A stretch of DNA of 7,105 bases from Altererythrobacter sp. (lineage in GTDB: Bacteria > Pseudomonadota > Alphaproteobacteria > Sphingomonadales > Sphingomonadaceae), in NCBI GenBank assembly GCA_023299945.1, contig JALZVZ010000132.1, positions 1 through 7,105 of the forward strand, read 5' to 3'. The translations under genes were made by a program, and so were the position numbers. Position 1 is the stretch's first letter, and each line of letters begins with the position of its first letter. Below are positions 5,855 to 7,105 of the stretch, in pieces. A model generated the notes under the pieces. That model saw nothing but the letters and a program-made list of their open reading frames with translations. It ran no database searches and had not been told where the DNA came from.

Positions 5855-7015
5855 TTAGTAACTTCGCGGCAATCCGAGCACATGTTCCGCCAGATAGGAC
5901 AGGATCAAATTGGTCGAGATTGGCGCAACGGTGTAAAGCCGCGCCTCGCGGAATTTGCGCTCCACGTCATATTCCTCGGCAAAACCAAAACCGCCATGGG
6001 TCTGCACGCACATATCCGCCGCGGTCCAACTGGCCTCTGATGCCAGCATTTTGGCCATATTCGCCTCTGCACCTGCATTGCCGCCCTCATCATAAACCTG
6101 CGCAGCATGGCGCACCATCAGTTCAGCTGCGCAAGTCTGAGCGTAAGAGCGCGCAATCGGGAATTGCACGCCTTGGTTTTTACCGATCGGGCCCGAGAAC
6201 ACCTCGCGCTCATTCGCATAGGCTGTGGCCTTTTCGATGAACCATTTCGCATCACCAATACATTCCGCAGCGATTAGCACGCGCTCTGCATTCATGCCTG
6301 AGAGAATATAGCGAAAGCCCTTCCCCTCCTCACCGATCAGCGCACTGGCGGGAATGCGCATATCGTCAAAGAATACCTCTGTGGTCGAGTGGTTCATCAT
6401 GGTGCGGATGGGCTTGATCGTCAGGCCATTGCCCAGCGCCTCCTGCATATTCACAAGGAATAGCGAGAGCCCCTCGGTTTTCTTCGCGACCTCATCCTTG
6501 GGCGTAGTGCGCGCCAGCAGCATCATAAGATCGGAATGTTCTGCACGGCTGGTCCAGATTTTCTGGCCATTGATGACATATTCGTCGCCTTCACGCACGG
6601 CGCGCGTTTTCAGGCTCAACGTGTCTGTTCCGCTGGTCGGTTCGGAAACGCCAAACGCCTGCAGGCGCATATCGCCGCTGGCGATCTTGGGCAGATATTC
6701 GTTCTTCTGCTCGTCAGACCCATAGCGCAGCAAAGTGTTCATCACATACATTTGCGCGTGCGCCGCTGCTCCATTGCAACCAGCCGCCTGAACTTCTTCC
6801 ATAATCACACAAGCAGCATCCAATTTCAGCCCGCTGCCGCCAAATTCCTCTGGGATCAGCGCGGCAAGGAAACCGGATTTCGTCAACGCATCGACAAACT
6901 CCGCTGGGTAGGCACGGTCACGGTCTTTTTTCCGCCAATATTCACCAGGAAATTCCTCGCACAAGGCTCGTACAGCGCGGCGGATTTCGGCAAGTTCATC
7001 ATTATCCAATTGCAT
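5855..7015 (-). CDS. Acyl-CoA dehydrogenase family flavoprotein
   Basis: It is a 386-residue protein of normal family length. By family knowledge it is an FAD enzyme oxidising an acyl-CoA to the trans-2-enoyl-CoA and passing electrons to electron-transfer flavoprotein. The N-terminal helical domain includes LIPEEFGGSG (53-62). The middle beta domain has FGVSEPTSGTD (121-131) and NGQKIWTSRAEHSD (149-162), typical FAD and substrate-binding segments. The C-terminal domain has QTHGGFGFAEEYDVERKFRE (338-357), with the QxxGGxGF flavin motif. The usual C-terminal YEGT with the catalytic Glu is replaced by LYTVAPIS (360-367). A Glu at 244 in GMNAERVLIAAE lines up with the catalytic Glu of isovaleryl-/long-chain enzymes instead. 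The substrate cannot be told from sequence. Start: ATG 7015 has AAGGA at 7027-7031 (11-base spacing). A GTG at 7075 would add 20 residues unlike the family and lacks a clear ribosome site. Confidence 0.93.
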   Translation of the reverse strand: MQLDNDELAEIRRAVRALCEEFPGEYWRKKDRDRAYPAEFVDALTKSGFLAALIPEEFGGSGLKLDAACVIMEEVQAAGCNGAAAHAQMYVMNTLLRYGSDEQKNEYLPKIASGDMRLQAFGVSEPTSGTDTLSLKTRAVREGDEYVINGQKIWTSRAEHSDLMMLLARTTPKDEVAKKTEGLSLFLVNMQEALGNGLTIKPIRTMMNHSTTEVFFDDMRIPASALIGEEGKGFRYILSGMNAERVLIAAECIGDAKWFIEKATAYANEREVFSGPIGKNQGVQFPIARSYAQTCAAELMVRHAAQVYDEGGNAGAEANMAKMLASEASWTAADMCVQTHGGFGFAEEYDVERKFREARLYTVAPISTNLILSYLAEHVLGLPRSY

Positions 7016-7105
7016 TGAAGGGTGCGTCCTTTTGAATTTATCTGCTGATTGCCTGCTCGCGGGAGCCAAGTCCACCTAGCCGATTTGATAGAGCCCAGCA
7101 TTTCG
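7016..7105 (-). other. Leader region of the acyl-CoA dehydrogenase gene
   Basis: Ninety bases to the right window edge. It holds the AAGGA ribosome binding site at 7027-7031. I see no convincing -35/-10 pair, hairpin or tRNA. A frame open from the edge and closing at TAG 7076-7078 (last residues LYQIG) might be the end of an upstream minus-strand gene, but nine residues are too few to judge. Confidence 0.4.

Noticed and set aside
7016..7075. 20-residue N-terminal extension of the acyl-CoA dehydrogenase from GTG 7075
   Set aside because: The extension does not resemble the family and lacks a clear ribosome site, while ATG 7015 has AAGGA upstream and a typical start sequence.
7076..7105. Possible C-terminal end of an upstream minus-strand gene (ending LYQIG then TAG)
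   Set aside because: Only nine residues are visible, too few to support a gene call.

Overview
The window looks like an alphaproteobacterial chromosome segment, most likely from the Sphingomonadales. Four things point there: a pyruvate dehydrogenase E1 beta chain with its own N-terminal lipoyl domain (an arrangement known from Zymomonas mobilis and other alphaproteobacteria), an FtsB/DivIC-like gene directly upstream of pdhA, a TadG/TadE cluster, and a CtrA-type box. The assignment is inferred from gene content, not from a database search. All seven genes lie on the minus strand, so transcription runs from high to low coordinates.

In transcription order: (1) 7015-5855, an acyl-CoA dehydrogenase whose catalytic glutamate appears to sit at the isovaleryl-/long-chain-type position. 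(2) 5773-5447, a small FtsB/DivIC-like membrane protein with one transmembrane segment and a coiled coil, probably for cell division. (3) 5300-4212 and 4212-2842, pdhA and pdhB, a one-base-overlapping pair encoding the E1 component of pyruvate dehydrogenase. pdhA starts at a TTG and is preceded by a 15-bp perfect palindrome within a candidate promoter. (4) 2757-760, 760-155 and 152 to beyond the left edge: a TadG-like von Willebrand A protein followed by two TadE-like pseudopilins. These encode envelope parts of a Tad (Flp) pilus and are closely packed or overlapping. The 84-base gap before tadG carries a near-consensus CtrA box (GTAA-N7-TTAA on the coding strand) next to a TTGACC -35-like hexamer. 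This suggests the pilus genes are controlled by the cell cycle, separately from pdhAB.

There are no tRNA or rRNA genes, CRISPR arrays, insertion sequences or convincing intrinsic terminators. Intergenic stretches are all under 150 bases. The left part (Tad genes) is visibly poorer in G+C than the right part in the lines I counted. I see no wholly new system. The most interesting signals are the regulatory sites before tadG and pdhA, the calcium-loop-like DxDxDG motifs in both TadG and the middle TadE-like protein, and the relocated catalytic residue in the acyl-CoA dehydrogenase.
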